Assembly (NCBI RefSeq): GCF_022347765.1 | Contig: NZ_JAKRFZ010000004.1 | Coordinates: 1 to 64,000, forward strand | DNA: 64,000 nt | Source: Pseudoalteromonas sp. OOF1S-7 | Lineage (GTDB): Bacteria > Pseudomonadota > Gammaproteobacteria > Enterobacterales > Alteromonadaceae | Direction: 5' to 3' | Shown: piece after piece, positions 1 through 9,323 of the stretch | How the letters are laid out: the number at the start of each line of letters is the position of its first letter | Numbering within the stretch: the first letter of the stretch is position 1 | The notes under the pieces: generated by a model | Databases searched by the model: none | Seen by the model: only the letters and a program-made list of their open reading frames with translations | What the model was told of the DNA's origin: nothing | Position numbers and translations under genes: made by a program

Positions 1-150
1 TGTGTAAAACCCGACGACGGCACGGTCGTTACAGACCGAGTGGGTGTATTAATTTTAGGGTGTGCAGGCTCGGAACTCATTTGGGGCGCTGAACAATCAG
101 TTAAGCCCGGATATATGTCAGAGCAACTCATTTATAGCGGACTGGACTAA
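1..150 (+). CDS. 3' end of an unidentified gene (partial)
   Basis: Frame 1 is open from the first base to a TAA at 148-150, giving 49 residues that start CVKPDDG and end IYSGLD. The gene would begin upstream of the window. The composition looks like a normal protein tail, with a hydrophobic stretch (VGVLILG) near the middle, but I do not recognise a family. Frame 3 is also open for about 90 bp, so coding is likely rather than certain. Because two probable cassette genes follow, this could be the tail of another cassette gene; that is inference. Confidence 0.4.
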   Translation, partial: CVKPDDGTVVTDRVGVLILGCAGSELIWGAEQSVKPGYMSEQLIYSGLD

Positions 151-184
151 ACATCAGGCATGGCAAAGCGGGTAAAATAACGAA

Positions 185-210
185 CGAGATAACGAAAATT
201 CGCTATCTCG
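185..210. repeat. Inverted repeat, 12-bp arms
   Basis: Arms CGAGATAACGAA (185-196) and TTCGCTATCTCG (199-210) are complementary with one mismatch, separated by AA. Read on the minus strand, the mismatch becomes a G-U pair and the hairpin is followed by a moderately T-rich stretch. No clear terminator U-run is present. Function unknown. Confidence 0.5.
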
Positions 211-348
211 CAGACCTTCTCGGCTTGACATCGCTGGAGCGTCCATATATGTCTACCAATTTCCCTATCTCCCAGTCTCCTAGTTTTTTGTGTCTCGCTC
301 ATGCCGAAACTATTTTTAAGTTTATGAAATTTATAAAATTTGTGCTTC

Positions 349-505
349 TGCATAACGAGACTGAATGCCTGGTTAATACCAAGGCACATTTTCTACAGAC
401 TGCAGCTGGCTTGAAGGCTTGGTCTCTAGGTGGTAGGTTATTGTTCTTGTTATCAATACGCTTTTTTAGTTATTGGCTGAAAAGGCATTGGGAACGGGGT
501 TAAAC
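349..505 (+). other. Possible weak attC-like site upstream of the RidA-like cassette
   Basis: A GTTAAAC heptamer at 499-505 fits the GTTRRRY core of integron attC sites and lies about 50 bp before the RidA start, where a cassette junction is expected. On its left side GGCATT (485-490) can pair with AATGCC (365-370), which follows an ATAAC at 351-355. The rest of the pairing is poor, so this is much weaker than the site at 937-1064. Confidence 0.25.
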
Positions 506-555
506 CAGCATCCATACTCAATACCATTAATGACCTATCAAGGAAGGTTTATTTT

Positions 556-936
556 ATGAAACAATTAGTTAGCTCCGATTCTCATTTGGAGAAACCAATT
601 GGGTTTTCTAGGGCTTGTAGAATAGGGAATCTGATTGCAGTGGCAGGCACTGCGCCAATTAAAAATGCAGAAACTGTGTTTCCAAATGACGTTTATAGCC
701 AAACTAAGTACTGTTTGGAGCTATCGATTAAGGCAATTGAAGAGGCTGGTGCTACTTCCGCTGATGTTATTCGAACCAGAATAATGCTCACGGACATATC
801 TTTATGGGAAGAGGCAGCAAGAGCACACGGTGAGTTGTTTTCAGATATTCGTCCAGCTTGCACTTTCGTTGAAGTAAAAGGCTTTATTGACCCTACATGG
901 TTGGTTGAAACTGAAATGGATGCAGTGGCGCCATAG
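556..936 (+). CDS. RidA/YjgF-family protein (active-site Arg absent)
   Basis: A 126-residue protein of normal length for the Rid family, which forms trimers; archetypal RidA hydrolyses reactive enamine/imine intermediates from amino-acid metabolism. Family signs are the N-terminal GFSRACRIGNLIAVAGTAP strand pair, the helix with AIEEAGATSADVIRTRIMLTD, and the C-terminal segment RPACTFVEV ending in VETEMDAVAP. In true RidA the residue after the RPA-like motif is the substrate-binding Arg; here it is Cys, as in Rid subfamilies without imine deaminase activity, so the reaction should not be assumed. GGAAGG precedes the ATG by about 9 nt. The gene is followed directly by an attC-like element and sits alone, as a cassette gene would. 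Confidence 0.85.
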   Translation: MKQLVSSDSHLEKPIGFSRACRIGNLIAVAGTAPIKNAETVFPNDVYSQTKYCLELSIKAIEEAGATSADVIRTRIMLTDISLWEEAARAHGELFSDIRPACTFVEVKGFIDPTWLVETEMDAVAP

Positions 937-1064
937 CTCAAACAAGGCATTTATGAGTGACTCGCAATGCTCGGCGAGCTTAATTGAAGTTTGGTTTTGA
1001 TGTTTAAGGTGTAATGGTTGAGTTGAATGTTTTGCGTTGTTAGCGCCTTGATTCGACGTTGGAC
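937..1064 (+). other. Integron attC-like (VCR-type) recombination site
   Basis: The 128 bp between the RidA-like and DUF1697 genes have the layout of a VCR-type attC. CAAGGC (943-948) pairs with GCCTTG (1045-1050), CGCAA (963-967) pairs with TTGCG (1032-1036), and the right end carries GTTGGAC (1058-1064), matching the GTTRRRY core. The centre is long and T/G-rich, as in Vibrio repeats, and its length is in the usual VCR range. The left core (CTCAAAC) departs from RYYYAAC. The next gene starts only 17 nt after the core, typical of a cassette. No integrase gene is in the window. Confidence 0.65.
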
Positions 1065-1080
1065 GTAATAAGGTTCAGTT

Positions 1081-1602
1081 ATGAAAAAATATATAGTATT
1101 GCTTAGAGGGATTAATGTCTCAGGTAAAAATATTCTTCCCATGAAGGAGCTGGTGAATATCCTTGAGGGCATTGGTTGCGAAAATGTGCGTACGTACATT
1201 CAAAGCGGAAATCTCGTGCTGCACAGCAATTTATCAGCTTCATTACTGGAGAAATCAATTGCCGAGGCGCTAGCGAATACAAAGGGTTTTGATGTTCCTG
1301 TAATTGCACAAACAGTATCGAAATTCAAAACCGCAGTTGAGGCTTGTCCTTTTCAGGCAACAGAAGGTAAGTTGCTTCATTATTTCTTCATGGCTTCTAC
1401 GCCTATTCTAAATAACGATTCCTTACTATCTCTTTGTGCATCGTCTGAGAGGTATAAACTTAAGGACAATATATTCTATCTATATGCTCCAGATGGCATC
1501 GGTCGATCGAAGCTCGTAGCGAATATTGAAAAAGTTCTAGGTGTCCCAGCAACAGCCAGGAATCATAATACGGTGCAAAAGTTACTCAAATTAACAGAAT
1601 AG
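1081..1602 (+). CDS. DUF1697 domain-containing protein
   Basis: A 173-residue protein with the hallmark DUF1697 opening, KYIVLLRGINVSGKN, then MKELVNILEGIGCENVRTYIQSGNLVL and a C-terminal AAATARNHNTVQKL-like tail (here PATARNHNTVQKLL). The family is small, soluble and of unknown biochemical function, widespread on mobile DNA and chromosomes. The start ATG at 1081 is preceded by AAGG about 10 nt upstream and lies just after the attC-like core, consistent with a promoter-poor cassette gene read from upstream. No neighbour suggests a pathway. Confidence 0.85.
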   Translation: MKKYIVLLRGINVSGKNILPMKELVNILEGIGCENVRTYIQSGNLVLHSNLSASLLEKSIAEALANTKGFDVPVIAQTVSKFKTAVEACPFQATEGKLLHYFFMASTPILNNDSLLSLCASSERYKLKDNIFYLYAPDGIGRSKLVANIEKVLGVPATARNHNTVQKLLKLTE

Positions 1603-1764
1603 CGGGGTAGCCTAATAAGATACTCAAGTCGAGCCTACACCTGCGCTTCACACAACGTATTGATTGGCAATTTGTACGCGCTGTGCAACACGCTCAGCTC
1701 AATCGGCTTAGTACGACGTAACGTTGATAATGAGACTATGAAGATAATATCAGCCATTTTTTAT

Positions 1765-4700
1765 TCACGTTATCGTTACTTTGGTTGCCCAGTAAGCGAG
1801 TTTTTCCGTCACTTTGGTGGGTTCTATGGGTTTAGTGATGTAGTCATCCATCCCTGCATCCAGGCACTTTTGCTTGTCGCCTTGCATAGCATTAGCGGTC
1901 ATTGCGATAATCGGAATATCGGCCTGAAGGTTGCCTGCCTGTGAAGTGCGAATACGCCGGGTGGCTTCATAACCATCCATCATTGGCATCTGGCAATCCA
2001 TCAAAACAAGAGTATATGGCTGTGTCTCGTCAGCATCACGCAGTTTTTCCAGCGCCTCTACACCGTTTTCTGCGATGTCGGTTGTGACACCCAGGTGCTC
2101 TAAGATCTTCCCTGCAACCAGCTGATTCACCTTGTTGTCCTCAACCAGCAATACTCGGGTGTGCTTCGCCCATGTATAAGTGTCATGGCTGTCATCATCA
2201 CATAGATTGTCCGTATTTTGTTCCTCTGTATTGTGATTGGTGCTTGCTCTAACCGTAGACAGGGCTTTTAGTAAATCCTGTTGTGTGGCCGGTTTAGTGA
2301 AGTAACCATCCAGGGGAACTGAGCTGGACTCTATCGCGTCAAACTGCTCATCCAGCAACGTCATCATGATCAATTTAACGTGATTGAACTTGGGGTTATT
2401 TCTGATCTTCTGAGCCAAGGTCTCACTGCTCAATGTGGGCAGTGATCTGTTAAAAAAGACAATATCTACCGGTTTACTGGTCAGTGTGTGTAGCGCTTGC
2501 TCAGCATTCAGAGCTTCACTTACGCCTACCTGCCAAAGCGCAAGCTGTTTTTTGATGACGGTGTTACTCGACGTGTCAGGGTCGACCAACAAAGCATGTA
2601 AATTGGAGGGCTCAAATGCTGCTATGCCTTGTGTAAGTGGCGCACAGGGGCTGACCGTGCAGGTAAACTCAAAGCAACTGCCAATGCCCGCTTTACTAGA
2701 AACATAAACATCTCCCCCCAGCAGCTGGCAGAGTCGTTTGGTAATACTTAGTCCAAGACCCGTACCACCGTATTTTCTGGTCGTTGAGGCATCAACCTGA
2801 GTAAAGGAATCAAACAGGCTGGAGAGCATCTCCTCAGGAATACCTATTCCGGTATCCTGAATGCAACAGGTTAGTATAGCCTGCTGGTCATCGGCAGGGG
2901 AGGTAATTGATGCGCTTAGGGTGATCTCACCTTGCTCGGTAAATTTAATCGCATTGCTCAGTATATTTGCAGCGATTTGCCGGATCCTGCCTGGGTCGGA
3001 AGTGATCTGGGCCGTTTCAATACCCGTTAAGTCCAGCACCAAACCCACTCCCTTAGTTTGTGCCGCAAGCGCCATAGACTCGGCAAGCTGTTCAAATAGC
3101 TGCCTGATGTCGAAATCGATGAATTCCAGCTCCAGCTTATCAGCCTCAATCTTTGAAAAGTCCAGAATATCGTTGATCAGGCTAAGTAAGGAGTGGGCGC
3201 TGTTACTGGCAATACCCACGGAATGTTCCTGCTCCGGCGTTAACTCGCTGTGTTTGAGAAGCTCCAGCATACCCAGTACGCCATTCATCGGCGTTCTGAT
3301 TTCGTGACTCATATTGGCCAAAAATTCAGATTTTAGTCGGGTTGCTTGTTCTGCTTTTTTAAGTGCGGCTTCAAGCTCCATCGCCTGTGATTGCAACGAA
3401 GCTGTTTTATCAGAGACTTGCTCCTCAAGCTGCAATACAAACTGCTTTTGTCGGTCTAATTCCGTTTTTTGCATCCGGGTACGTAGGTAAATCACGGTAA
3501 AAATAACCATGGCACAAGCCAGAGTATATAAAACATAGGCCCACCAGGTTTTCCATGGAGGCGGGGCAACATGTAGGTTAACCGATAACAGCTGCTCGCC
3601 CCATTCACCGCGACTATTGGTTGCCCTCACCTGAAATGTATAAGACCCGCCATCTAAATTGGTAAAGGTGGCTGTGTTGCGGTTGCCTATCTCTATCCAG
3701 TTGTCGTCGTAGCCTTCAAGTTTATAGGCATACTGGTTTTTATTGGGAGATACAAAATCAAGCACGGAAAATTCCAAAGAGAAGATATAATCCTGATAAG
3801 AAAGGTCAATATCGGTGACGTAGGAGTAGGGTTTGTCCAGGTTGACAGGCTGCCCCATCTTATTAAAGCCGGTCAAAATGAGTGTCGGGTCTTTCAGAGT
3901 TGACTGCAAAGGACGTGTACTAAAATATTCGATGCCGCGCTGGCTACTGGTGAATAGCAAGTCTCGCTTTGCTTTGACCAGGCTATCAGGGTAGTAATTT
4001 AGTCCGAGTAAACCATTGTGGCTATCAAAGTTGCTGACCTTACCGCTTGATGGCGAAAATTTGGTAACTCCTTGATTTGTGGTTAACCACAAATTACCAC
4101 GCTGATCATCTGAGATGGCGCGGATCAGGTCGCTAGGCAGACCATTTCGTGTGCTAAAGTGAACAAAGTTGTTGGTTTTAGCCTGGTATAGATTAAGCCC
4201 CTGTTGCGTGGCAATCCAGAGCTGCCCATCCTGTGCCTGATAGATATCCTGTACTATACTGCCGAGCAGGCTGCCTTCTCGGTATGGATTATTGACAAAG
4301 GGCTGGAAAATTTGCTCTTTCTCCAACCACAAGTTCACCCCATTGCCGGTTCCAACCCACATGTTATGTGCATTGTCTTTATATATCGTCAAAACTTCAG
4401 GATGAGATAACCCATACGAGGCGTCGAGATGTCTGAAGGTGTTTAAACCGGGGTTGTAAATATAAACTCCGTTTTTGTAGGTTCCTACCCAAAGGTTGCC
4501 TTGTTTATCAACAGCCAGTGCTCTTATCTCTCTGAATTGCCGGTGGTTTGGATCCTCCTTTGGGTAGCGAATGAGTGTAACATCGCGCGTATCGAGGTTA
4601 AATTTTGCCAACCCTTCATCCTGAGCGACCCATAAATTGGCATTGTCGAGATAAAGCACGGGGCGCTCTAACAGCCGGTTTTCACTAAAACCATTTGATA

Positions 4701-5904
4701 CGTGAAATAGAGGTGGTGAAAGAGTATGCAAGGTTTGTGATGCAACATCCCACCTCAGCAGGTGAGAGGTTGAGTTAACTATAAGCAGATCCCCGTTTTT
4801 ATCGGCGGTAATACCATTGGGTGCCCTGAGCATCGCGTTGTTGATGGATTTAAACTTGCGATGCGGAACCAGTTTAAAAATGCCATGCACTTCATTGGTG
4901 ATCCACAGCGTTCTGGCGCTGTCCTCAAAAATAATCCGCATGCCACTGCTATGTTCAAGATCCAGTTGGACCAGCTCCTCTTTGGATGGGTGTTTTCTGA
5001 ATACCCCTTTACTGGTAACAAACCAGATGTAACCGTCCTTGTCTTCAATCATGGAGTTAACTTGGCCTAGATGTACATCGTTTTTAGGGCCTACTTTGCT
5101 GAATTCTCCGCTGGCTGGGTTAAATTCAAAGGGACCTTGCTGGGTTCCGACATACAGTTTGTTGTGTGAGGTTTTTAAAATGTGCCTGATTTCATTCGAG
5201 CCGGTTGGGGTAGTATTTGTTGGGTCAGGAAAAAAGTAGCGGATGCTCCTGGTCGACTTATCGTAACGATTCAGGCCATAGCTGGTTGCTATCCATAAAC
5301 GTTCCATGCCATCGTTCTCGATATCCCATATTCGGTTGTGGGACAAACTTGTGGCTGATTCATCGGTCTTTGTGATGTGCTCAAAGTTACCTTTTCCCAA
5401 GTACCGGTTGAGGCCGCTATCATAAGAGCCTAACCAAATTGAGCCATCCAGATCATGATATAAAGATTGGATCCTGTTTGCTGAAATTGAGCTGGCACGC
5501 TTGGGGTCGTGAAGAAAGTTCTCGAATTGTCCTGTTCTGGGGTCATAGCGGTTTGCACCCCCTCCCCAGGTACCGATCCAAATGTCACCATTTCGGTCTA
5601 ACATCAGGTTACCGGCATCATTGTGTGATAAGCCACTGCTACTTTGGCCATCGAATTCAAATAGGGTGACCTTGCGGCCATCATAGCGCATTACGCCATT
5701 TTCGGCAGTGCCAAACCAGAGTAAGCCTTGCCTGTCCTGGATGATAGAGTAAATTTCGGAGGAGACAAAACCATCCTCTGCGGTCAGTTTTTTGACAGAG
5801 TATTGATTGGCCAGTATGGGAATGTTACCAAAACACAGCGCAGGCATGACAGCCACCATGGCCACAACCAGATGGACGAAAAAAAACCGTTTACCCAAAC
5901 GCAT
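1765..5904 (-). CDS. Hybrid sensor kinase: beta-propeller input, HisKA/HATPase, two receivers
   Basis: A 1379-residue membrane-anchored hybrid two-component sensor. An N-terminal signal/anchor segment is followed by about 700 residues of two-component propeller repeats (recurring [14 protein letters not shown] motifs), a Y_Y_Y domain (about 730-800), one transmembrane helix ([21 protein letters not shown]), a coiled coil, HisKA with phospho-acceptor His867 ([16 protein letters not shown]), HATPase with DTGIGIP and GTGLGLS, and two receivers. The second receiver has Asp1303 (LVLMDCQMP); the first has Asn1152 where the Asp belongs. In this architecture the periplasmic propeller usually senses sugars or oligosaccharides. 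The ATG at 5904 is preferred to an upstream TTG. It has no DNA-binding output domain and no obvious partner regulator nearby. Confidence 0.9.
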   Translation of the reverse strand: MRLGKRFFFVHLVVAMVAVMPALCFGNIPILANQYSVKKLTAEDGFVSSEIYSIIQDRQGLLWFGTAENGVMRYDGRKVTLFEFDGQSSSGLSHNDAGNLMLDRNGDIWIGTWGGGANRYDPRTGQFENFLHDPKRASSISANRIQSLYHDLDGSIWLGSYDSGLNRYLGKGNFEHITKTDESATSLSHNRIWDIENDGMERLWIATSYGLNRYDKSTRSIRYFFPDPTNTTPTGSNEIRHILKTSHNKLYVGTQQGPFEFNPASGEFSKVGPKNDVHLGQVNSMIEDKDGYIWFVTSKGVFRKHPSKEELVQLDLEHSSGMRIIFEDSARTLWITNEVHGIFKLVPHRKFKSINNAMLRAPNGITADKNGDLLIVNSTSHLLRWDVASQTLHTLSPPLFHVSNGFSENRLLERPVLYLDNANLWVAQDEGLAKFNLDTRDVTLIRYPKEDPNHRQFREIRALAVDKQGNLWVGTYKNGVYIYNPGLNTFRHLDASYGLSHPEVLTIYKDNAHNMWVGTGNGVNLWLEKEQIFQPFVNNPYREGSLLGSIVQDIYQAQDGQLWIATQQGLNLYQAKTNNFVHFSTRNGLPSDLIRAISDDQRGNLWLTTNQGVTKFSPSSGKVSNFDSHNGLLGLNYYPDSLVKAKRDLLFTSSQRGIEYFSTRPLQSTLKDPTLILTGFNKMGQPVNLDKPYSYVTDIDLSYQDYIFSLEFSVLDFVSPNKNQYAYKLEGYDDNWIEIGNRNTATFTNLDGGSYTFQVRATNSRGEWGEQLLSVNLHVAPPPWKTWWAYVLYTLACAMVIFTVIYLRTRMQKTELDRQKQFVLQLEEQVSDKTASLQSQAMELEAALKKAEQATRLKSEFLANMSHEIRTPMNGVLGMLELLKHSELTPEQEHSVGIASNSAHSLLSLINDILDFSKIEADKLELEFIDFDIRQLFEQLAESMALAAQTKGVGLVLDLTGIETAQITSDPGRIRQIAANILSNAIKFTEQGEITLSASITSPADDQQAILTCCIQDTGIGIPEEMLSSLFDSFTQVDASTTRKYGGTGLGLSITKRLCQLLGGDVYVSSKAGIGSCFEFTCTVSPCAPLTQGIAAFEPSNLHALLVDPDTSSNTVIKKQLALWQVGVSEALNAEQALHTLTSKPVDIVFFNRSLPTLSSETLAQKIRNNPKFNHVKLIMMTLLDEQFDAIESSSVPLDGYFTKPATQQDLLKALSTVRASTNHNTEEQNTDNLCDDDSHDTYTWAKHTRVLLVEDNKVNQLVAGKILEHLGVTTDIAENGVEALEKLRDADETQPYTLVLMDCQMPMMDGYEATRRIRTSQAGNLQADIPIIAMTANAMQGDKQKCLDAGMDDYITKPIEPTKVTEKLAYWATKVTIT

Positions 5905-6092
5905 GATTGACAACCATGAAAAATGCTTAAAAGCGCAACTCGTATTCTTAGGCTAGTTGAATTTGCGCTCGATTTCTATGCATTTAGTTGTTTATGCTGT
6001 CAAAAATTTATAGCAATGTCAGTGGGGAATAATAAGACGTATTCAATCTCAGCAATGCTACAGCAAGGCGAACCTTATCATGTGCATTAATA

Positions 6093-6130
6093 AAAAAGCG
6101 CCGAAGACATTAAAATCCACGGCGCTTTTT
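6093..6130 (-). terminator. Rho-independent terminator of the RND efflux operon
   Basis: Arms AAAAAGCGCC (6093-6102) and GGCGCTTTTT (6121-6130) with an 18-nt loop, ending in a T-run on the minus strand, 16 bp after the pump gene stop. It separates the pump operon from the hybrid kinase further downstream. Confidence 0.8.
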
Positions 6131-6145
6131 ATCCAGTCTGACAGA

Positions 6146-9100
6146 CTAAGCCAAATCTTCTTTGGTATCTACATGCTCAGCTTTGTGTTGCTGTGCAATT
6201 TCTTCGCAAAGTTCGTGCTTGGAGCGTTTCTCAGCCACGCGCCTTGCCGTTAACCAGTAGAAGAATAAGGGCAGGAAGAACACGGCCAGGAACGTAGCTG
6301 CGAGCATGCCTCCCATCACCCCGGTTCCTACACTATGGCGCGCACCAGCCCCTGCGCCTGAGCTCAATACCAGGGGAACTACGCCCAGAATAAAGGCCAG
6401 TGAGGTCATGATGATAGGGCGGAATCTCAGTCTGGCCGCCTCCAACGCAGCCGCAGCCGGACTCCAGCCTTGTTGTGTCTTCATTAGGGCGTACTCAACG
6501 ATCAGAATGGCATTTTTACTGGCCAGGCCCAGTAAAGTAACCAGACCAATCTGGAAGTAAACGTCATTGGTTAAGCCTGCAACCCAGATTGAGATAAGTG
6601 CACCAAAGGTACCAAAGGGCAACGCCAGTAATACCGAAATAGGCAGTGACCAGCGCTCATAAAGTGCTGCCAGGATCAAAAATACCATTACAACGGCCAG
6701 TCCCAGTGCCAGGCCCGTTGTGCCTGAGCTGCGCTTTTCCTGATAGGCGGATGCGGTCCATTCAAAGGTCATATCCGGTGGCAAAACTTGTTTAGCAATA
6801 CGCTCAAACTCAGCAATGGCCTGGCCAGAACTGTAACCGGGTGCAGCATTACCCATCAACTTAACGGCTGACAGATTGTTGTAACGTTGCAGGGTTTCCG
6901 GACCCCGGCTGTATTCTATATCTGTGAAAGCAGAGATAGGCACCATTTCGCCGCGATTGTTTTTCACATAAATGCGGCCCACGTCTTCGGGTGACATACG
7001 GAACTCAGCTTCTGCCGACAACAGTACCTGCCAGGCACGACCAAATTTATTAAAGTCATTAACATAGTAATTACCCAGGTTAGCCGCCAGCGCATTGAAT
7101 GCCGAGTTGATATTTACGCCCATGGCACGCGCCTGCTCTCTGTCCATATGAACTTTCAGCTGCGGTGCATCCGGTCGCCACAGTGTCTGGATACCAGCCA
7201 GAATTGGACTCTTCTGCGCCTCGCCCATCAGCATCTGCATGCCTTGTTTGAGTCGCTCAGGATCGGTACCAGCCTTGTTTTGCAGGTATACCTCAAAGCC
7301 ACCGGTGGTGCCCAGACCAAAGATGGCAGGGGGGTTGAAGGCCAGAACCAGCGCTTCATTGATCCCGGCAGTTTTCATAAATAATTCACCAACCAGGGAT
7401 TTAGTATCGATTTCACGCTCATCCCAGTGTTTCTGCGTAATGAACAAAGTGGCTGCACTGTTTTTGTAGCCGCCACCGATGAAATCAAAGCCGGTAAACG
7501 CCACCACGTTTTCATTGGCTGGGTTAGATTGCGCAGCTGCAACCACTTCTTCAACCACCGCAGCTGTGCGTTCCAGAGACGAACCATCTGGCAGGAACAC
7601 GGCGGCAATGTAAAAGCCCTGATCTTCATCCGGAACCAAAGACCCCGGCGTTTTTTGCCAGATGAAAACAGTAGCCCCAACCATGGCGGCCATGAGCGTC
7701 AGGCCAAGCAGGCCTCGGCGGATCATAAAGCTCACGGAGCCGACATATCGGCCGGTAACACGCTGGAACCAATTATTAAACCACAAAAAGAACCCTGCAG
7801 TTTGTTTGTGCTCATGTTTAAGGATCATTACACACAGCGCCGGTGTCATGGTCAGTGCAACAACCCCCGACAGGCTCACCGAAATCGAAATGGTAATGGC
7901 GAATTGTCGGAATAACTCACCGGTTAATCCACCCAGGAACGCGATGGGTACGAATACTGAACACAATACCAGTACAATTGCGACCACCGGGCCGCTGACT
8001 TCCTGCATCGCTTTGATGGCGGCTTCTCGGGCACTCAGGTGCTGCTCGTGCATGATCCGTTCAACGTTTTCCAGAACCACGATGGCATCATCGACCACAA
8101 TGCCAATAGACAACACCATGCCAAAGAGTGTCAGGGTATTGATAGAGTAACCAAGCATATACAGGCCGGCAAAAGTACCGAGCAGAGAAACCGGGACTGC
8201 CAGAGTCGGAATTAAAGTAGCGCGCCAGTTTTGCAGGAACAGGTAAACCACTAAAAACACCAGCACCATGGCTTCAACCAGGGTGATCAGTACTTCACGA
8301 ATAGAAACCTCAACAAAACGGGTTGTGTCGTAAGGGATACCGTGGTCCAGCCCGACCGGAAACTGCTGACGTAGCTCAGCAATCACAGACTCTACTTCTT
8401 TCGCGACATCCAGTGCATTGGCACCCGGTTGCAGGAAAACACCCAGTAATACCGCTTCTTTACCGTTAAAAGTACCGGCAAAGTTGTAGTCTTTTGAACC
8501 CAACTCTACACGTGCTACGTCTTTAAGGCGCAGGGTTGAACCATCCGGATTGGCACGAATGATAATGGCCTCAAATTCTTCAGGCGTAGACAAGCGACCC
8601 TTGGCGGTTACACTATACACCAGCTCCTGCGGCTGGCTACTGGTTGGTGTGGCACCGATTGTCCCCGCCGCATATTGTGAGTTTTGTTCGCGGATAGCTG
8701 CGGTAATTTCTTCTACGGTCACGCCGAGCTGGCTCATCAGATCCGGGCGGATCCAGACTCGCATAGCGTAATCTTTGGCACCGAAAATCTGTACACTGGT
8801 GGTACCGGGAATGCGCTTGATCCGGTCAAGAATATTCATAGTGACATAGTTCGATGTCCACAAGCTAGAACGGGTACCATCAGGCGAGTAAAACGCATGA
8901 ACTTGCAGGAAGCTGGATGACCCCTTTGCAACGACCACGCCCTGGCGGCGGGTTTCTTCTGGTAAACGCGCTTCAACCTGTTTGACCCGATTGTTGACGT
9001 CTACCGCGGCCTGGTCAATATCGGTGCCTATCTCAAAGGTCACTGTGATGGTGGTTGTGCCTGAGCTGGTACTGGTTGACTCCATATACATCATGCCTTC

Positions 9101-9319
9101 AACTCCGGTGATGGCATTTTCTATAGGTGCTGCAACCGTCTGCTCAAGCACATCAGCTGAAGCACCAGGATAAAAGGCAGTCACCTGAACCTGAGGGGGA
9201 GCTATTTCTGGGTATTGCGCAATAGGCAGGGTACGCATTGCTGCCAGACCGGCCAGTACAATAACAATAGAGATCACAAAGGCAAATATCGGACGATCGA
9301 TAAAATATTTAGAGAACAT
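6146..9319 (-). CDS. RND efflux pump inner-membrane subunit (HAE1/AcrB family)
   Basis: A 1057-residue proton-driven multidrug exporter of the inner membrane, full length for AcrB/MexB-type pumps. It starts MFSKYFIDRPIFAFVISI, shows the tandem periplasmic porter domains, and carries the transmembrane proton-relay residues: the Asp pair in GIVVDDAIVVLENV near residue 406-407 and the Lys in LLGLASKNAILIVEYA. The C-terminus (HKAEHVDTKEDLA) is cytosolic. It lies 4 bp downstream of its adaptor gene, forming an operon. The outer-membrane TolC-like channel is not encoded here and would be supplied from elsewhere. Regulation is probably by the divergent TetR gene. The substrate range cannot be read from sequence. 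Confidence 0.95.
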   Translation of the reverse strand: MFSKYFIDRPIFAFVISIVIVLAGLAAMRTLPIAQYPEIAPPQVQVTAFYPGASADVLEQTVAAPIENAITGVEGMMYMESTSTSSGTTTITVTFEIGTDIDQAAVDVNNRVKQVEARLPEETRRQGVVVAKGSSSFLQVHAFYSPDGTRSSLWTSNYVTMNILDRIKRIPGTTSVQIFGAKDYAMRVWIRPDLMSQLGVTVEEITAAIREQNSQYAAGTIGATPTSSQPQELVYSVTAKGRLSTPEEFEAIIIRANPDGSTLRLKDVARVELGSKDYNFAGTFNGKEAVLLGVFLQPGANALDVAKEVESVIAELRQQFPVGLDHGIPYDTTRFVEVSIREVLITLVEAMVLVFLVVYLFLQNWRATLIPTLAVPVSLLGTFAGLYMLGYSINTLTLFGMVLSIGIVVDDAIVVLENVERIMHEQHLSAREAAIKAMQEVSGPVVAIVLVLCSVFVPIAFLGGLTGELFRQFAITISISVSLSGVVALTMTPALCVMILKHEHKQTAGFFLWFNNWFQRVTGRYVGSVSFMIRRGLLGLTLMAAMVGATVFIWQKTPGSLVPDEDQGFYIAAVFLPDGSSLERTAAVVEEVVAAAQSNPANENVVAFTGFDFIGGGYKNSAATLFITQKHWDEREIDTKSLVGELFMKTAGINEALVLAFNPPAIFGLGTTGGFEVYLQNKAGTDPERLKQGMQMLMGEAQKSPILAGIQTLWRPDAPQLKVHMDREQARAMGVNINSAFNALAANLGNYYVNDFNKFGRAWQVLLSAEAEFRMSPEDVGRIYVKNNRGEMVPISAFTDIEYSRGPETLQRYNNLSAVKLMGNAAPGYSSGQAIAEFERIAKQVLPPDMTFEWTASAYQEKRSSGTTGLALGLAVVMVFLILAALYERWSLPISVLLALPFGTFGALISIWVAGLTNDVYFQIGLVTLLGLASKNAILIVEYALMKTQQGWSPAAAALEAARLRFRPIIMTSLAFILGVVPLVLSSGAGAGARHSVGTGVMGGMLAATFLAVFFLPLFFYWLTARRVAEKRSKHELCEEIAQQHKAEHVDTKEDLA

Positions 9320-9323
9320 ACAA

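Larger units (their letters stand above)
151..555. other. Non-coding stretch before the RidA-like gene
   Basis: About 400 bp without a convincing gene; the open frames here have poor composition and no ribosome binding site. It holds an imperfect inverted repeat at 185-210 and a possible weak attC-like structure at 349-505. A GGAAGG ribosome binding site for the next gene lies at about 541-547. Confidence 0.5.

Noticed and set aside
225..503. A 92-codon frame in the left non-coding stretch
   Set aside because: Poor composition, no ribosome binding site, and a competing frame of similar quality on the other strand.
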